This document shows, piece after piece, positions 6,625-7,133 of a stretch of 7,133 nt of DNA. The notes under the pieces are model-generated. The model had not been told where the DNA came from and made no database searches. It saw only the letters and a list, made by a program, of their open reading frames with translations. The DNA comes from CAVPDE01 sp964580575. GTDB lineage: Bacteria; Desulfobacterota; DSM-4660; Desulfatiglandales; HGW-15. The position numbers and the translations under genes were made by a program. Where the stretch lies: the NCBI GenBank assembly GCA_964580575.1, contig CAZOLJ010000138.1, positions 1 to 7,133 of the forward strand, in the 5' to 3' direction. Numbering within the stretch: the stretch's first letter is position 1; each line of letters starts with the position of its first letter.

Positions 6625-6697
6625 AAATCTCCCCTCCCCCCTCTTTAACAAAGAGGGGTAATCCCTCCCTTTTGTAAAGGGAGGTCAGGAGGGATTT
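6625..6697. repeat. MITE-like cloverleaf repeat with two perfect hairpins
   Basis: Two adjacent hairpins lie inside a weaker outer inverted repeat. Hairpin 1 pairs 6638-6646 with 6650-6658 (9 bp, loop AAC). Hairpin 2 pairs 6664-6672 with 6676-6684 (9 bp, loop TGT). The outer arms begin AAATCTCCCCTCC at 6625 and end GGAGGGATTT at 6697; they pair imperfectly, giving a three-way-junction shape. The strand bias is extreme (C/T runs then G/A runs). Comparable CCCTCC/AAAGGGAGG elements occur as dispersed intergenic repeats in many environmental bacteria; that is recall, not a search. It sits between the 54-aa gene and sixA on the minus strand. Confidence 0.75.
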
Positions 6698-6765
6698 AAG
6701 AAGTGCGCCGGGACGATCGTGAGACCATTAGTATAGGAATGAAGGAATACCCATTCGGTGAACGG

Positions 6766-6930
6766 CTACTTGATTGAAATTGGTTTGTGCAGCCACTTTT
6801 TGTCATCCGCTACCCGTCCGCATTTTTCGCAGAGGAATTTTGGCTTTCGGACGATATCCATGAATTCATCGAGTTTTTCAGCTAGACGATCTTCCTTCCA
6901 TTTGCAAAGCTTTTTTTCCTTTTCTCCCAT
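6766..6930 (-). CDS. Small conserved-looking cysteine-containing protein (54 aa), function unknown
   Basis: This small gene has a strong ribosome site, AAGGAG, 7 nt before the ATG. It encodes 54 residues and ends TAG at 6766-6768. The first half is charged and probably helical (KWKEDRLAEKLDEFMDIV, about 10-27). The second half holds CEKCGRVADDKKWLHKP (34-50). Possible metal ligands are C9, C34, C37 and H48, which would suit a small zinc-ribbon-like or treble-clef-like site. With a single CxxC pair, the case for metal binding is suggestive only. I recall similar short CxxCGRVA-type hypothetical proteins but cannot name a family. It begins 22 nt after the stop of the upstream CYTH gene on the same strand, so the two are likely co-transcribed and perhaps translationally linked. 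The MITE-like repeat follows it. Confidence 0.8.
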   Translation of the reverse strand: MGEKEKKLCKWKEDRLAEKLDEFMDIVRKPKFLCEKCGRVADDKKWLHKPISIK

Positions 6931-6937
6931 CTCTTAT

Positions 6938-6943
6938 CTCCTT
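6938..6943 (-). promoter_or_regulatory. Shine-Dalgarno site of the 54-aa gene
   Basis: On the minus strand this reads AAGGAG, 7 nt before the ATG at 6930-6928, inside the 22-nt gap after the CYTH stop codon. It is the main reason to accept such a short ORF as a real gene. Confidence 0.75.
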
Positions 6944-6952
6944 TCTGCTAGT

Positions 6953-7133
6953 CTACCACTTAGTATAAGGTTTCTTGATCAGGTTGGAATTGAAATAGCG
7001 TGGATCTCCGGTGACCTCTTCCCCCACCCAGTCCGGCTTGTTGAAGGGTTGACCTTCGCTCTCCAATTCCACTTCAGCAATGATCAATCCCAGGTTTTCC
7101 CCGAAGAATTCGTCGATTTCCCAAACCACTCCT
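6953..7133 (-). CDS. CYTH domain protein (triphosphate tunnel metalloenzyme), C-terminal fragment
   Basis: The gene enters from the right edge on the minus strand; 59 codons and a TAG stop (6953-6955) are visible. The peptide reads VVWEIDEFFGENLGLIIAEV, then ELESEGQPFNKPDWVGEEVT, then GDPRYFNSNLIKKPYTKW. This is the classic C-terminal half of short bacterial CYTH proteins: WEIDEFxGxN-LxxAEVELxSE supplies acidic tunnel residues, and W-x-GxEVTxDPRYxNSNL ends the domain. CYTH proteins bind triphosphates. The short, CHAD-less bacterial type ending like this includes inorganic tripolyphosphatases, while others are class IV adenylate cyclases; the sequence seen cannot decide between them. The nearby PPK2 genes favour a polyphosphate or tripolyphosphate role (inference). 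It probably heads an operon with the 54-aa gene. Confidence 0.85.
   Translation of the reverse strand, partial: GVVWEIDEFFGENLGLIIAEVELESEGQPFNKPDWVGEEVTGDPRYFNSNLIKKPYTKW

Overview
The window looks like chromosomal DNA of a bacterium with moderately high GC. My best guess is an anaerobic deltaproteobacterium (Desulfobacterota-like) or a relative. That guess rests on general impressions only: a QueG-like double [4Fe-4S] protein, class I and class III PPK2 enzymes, and intergenic hairpin repeats of a kind I associate with such genomes. There is no rRNA or other taxonomic marker. I saw no CRISPR array, tRNA, intact insertion sequence or phage gene.

Layout. (1) 1-128: the last 41 codons of a membrane protein, probably an AI-2E family transporter. 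(2) 129-512: no gene, but a large imperfect palindrome (147-438) with near-perfect arms. (3) 513-933: a decayed or rearranged patch holding the N-terminus of a CPA1-type Na+/H+ antiporter joined to an unrelated tail, overlapped by a 47-codon membrane ORF. (4) 969-2087: an epoxyqueuosine-reductase-like protein with two Fe-S motifs and a HEAT-like C-terminus. (5) 2314-6012: a GC-rich plus-strand block of a SulP/SLC26 anion transporter with a STAS domain, a class I PPK2 and a class III PPK2. A GC-rich hairpin separates the two kinases. (6) 6068-7133, minus strand and visibly more AT-rich: the C-terminus of a CYTH (triphosphate tunnel) protein, a 54-aa cysteine-containing protein that is easily missed, a two-hairpin MITE-like repeat, and a SixA-type histidine phosphatase that converges on the PPK2 genes.

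How the genes may work together. The common thread from about 2.3 kb to the end is polyphosphate and phosphoryl chemistry. By family knowledge, class III PPK2 can raise AMP to ADP and ATP with polyphosphate, class I PPK2 interconverts ADP and ATP with polyphosphate, CYTH proteins bind or hydrolyse triphosphates, and SixA removes phosphate from phosphohistidine. The SulP transporter just upstream could supply or balance an inorganic anion. That these genes form one functional neighbourhood is inference from gene order. The most unusual items are the 292-bp palindrome, the non-canonical cysteine spacing in the QueG-like protein, the SulP-PPK2-PPK2 arrangement with nearby CYTH and SixA genes, and the 54-aa protein.
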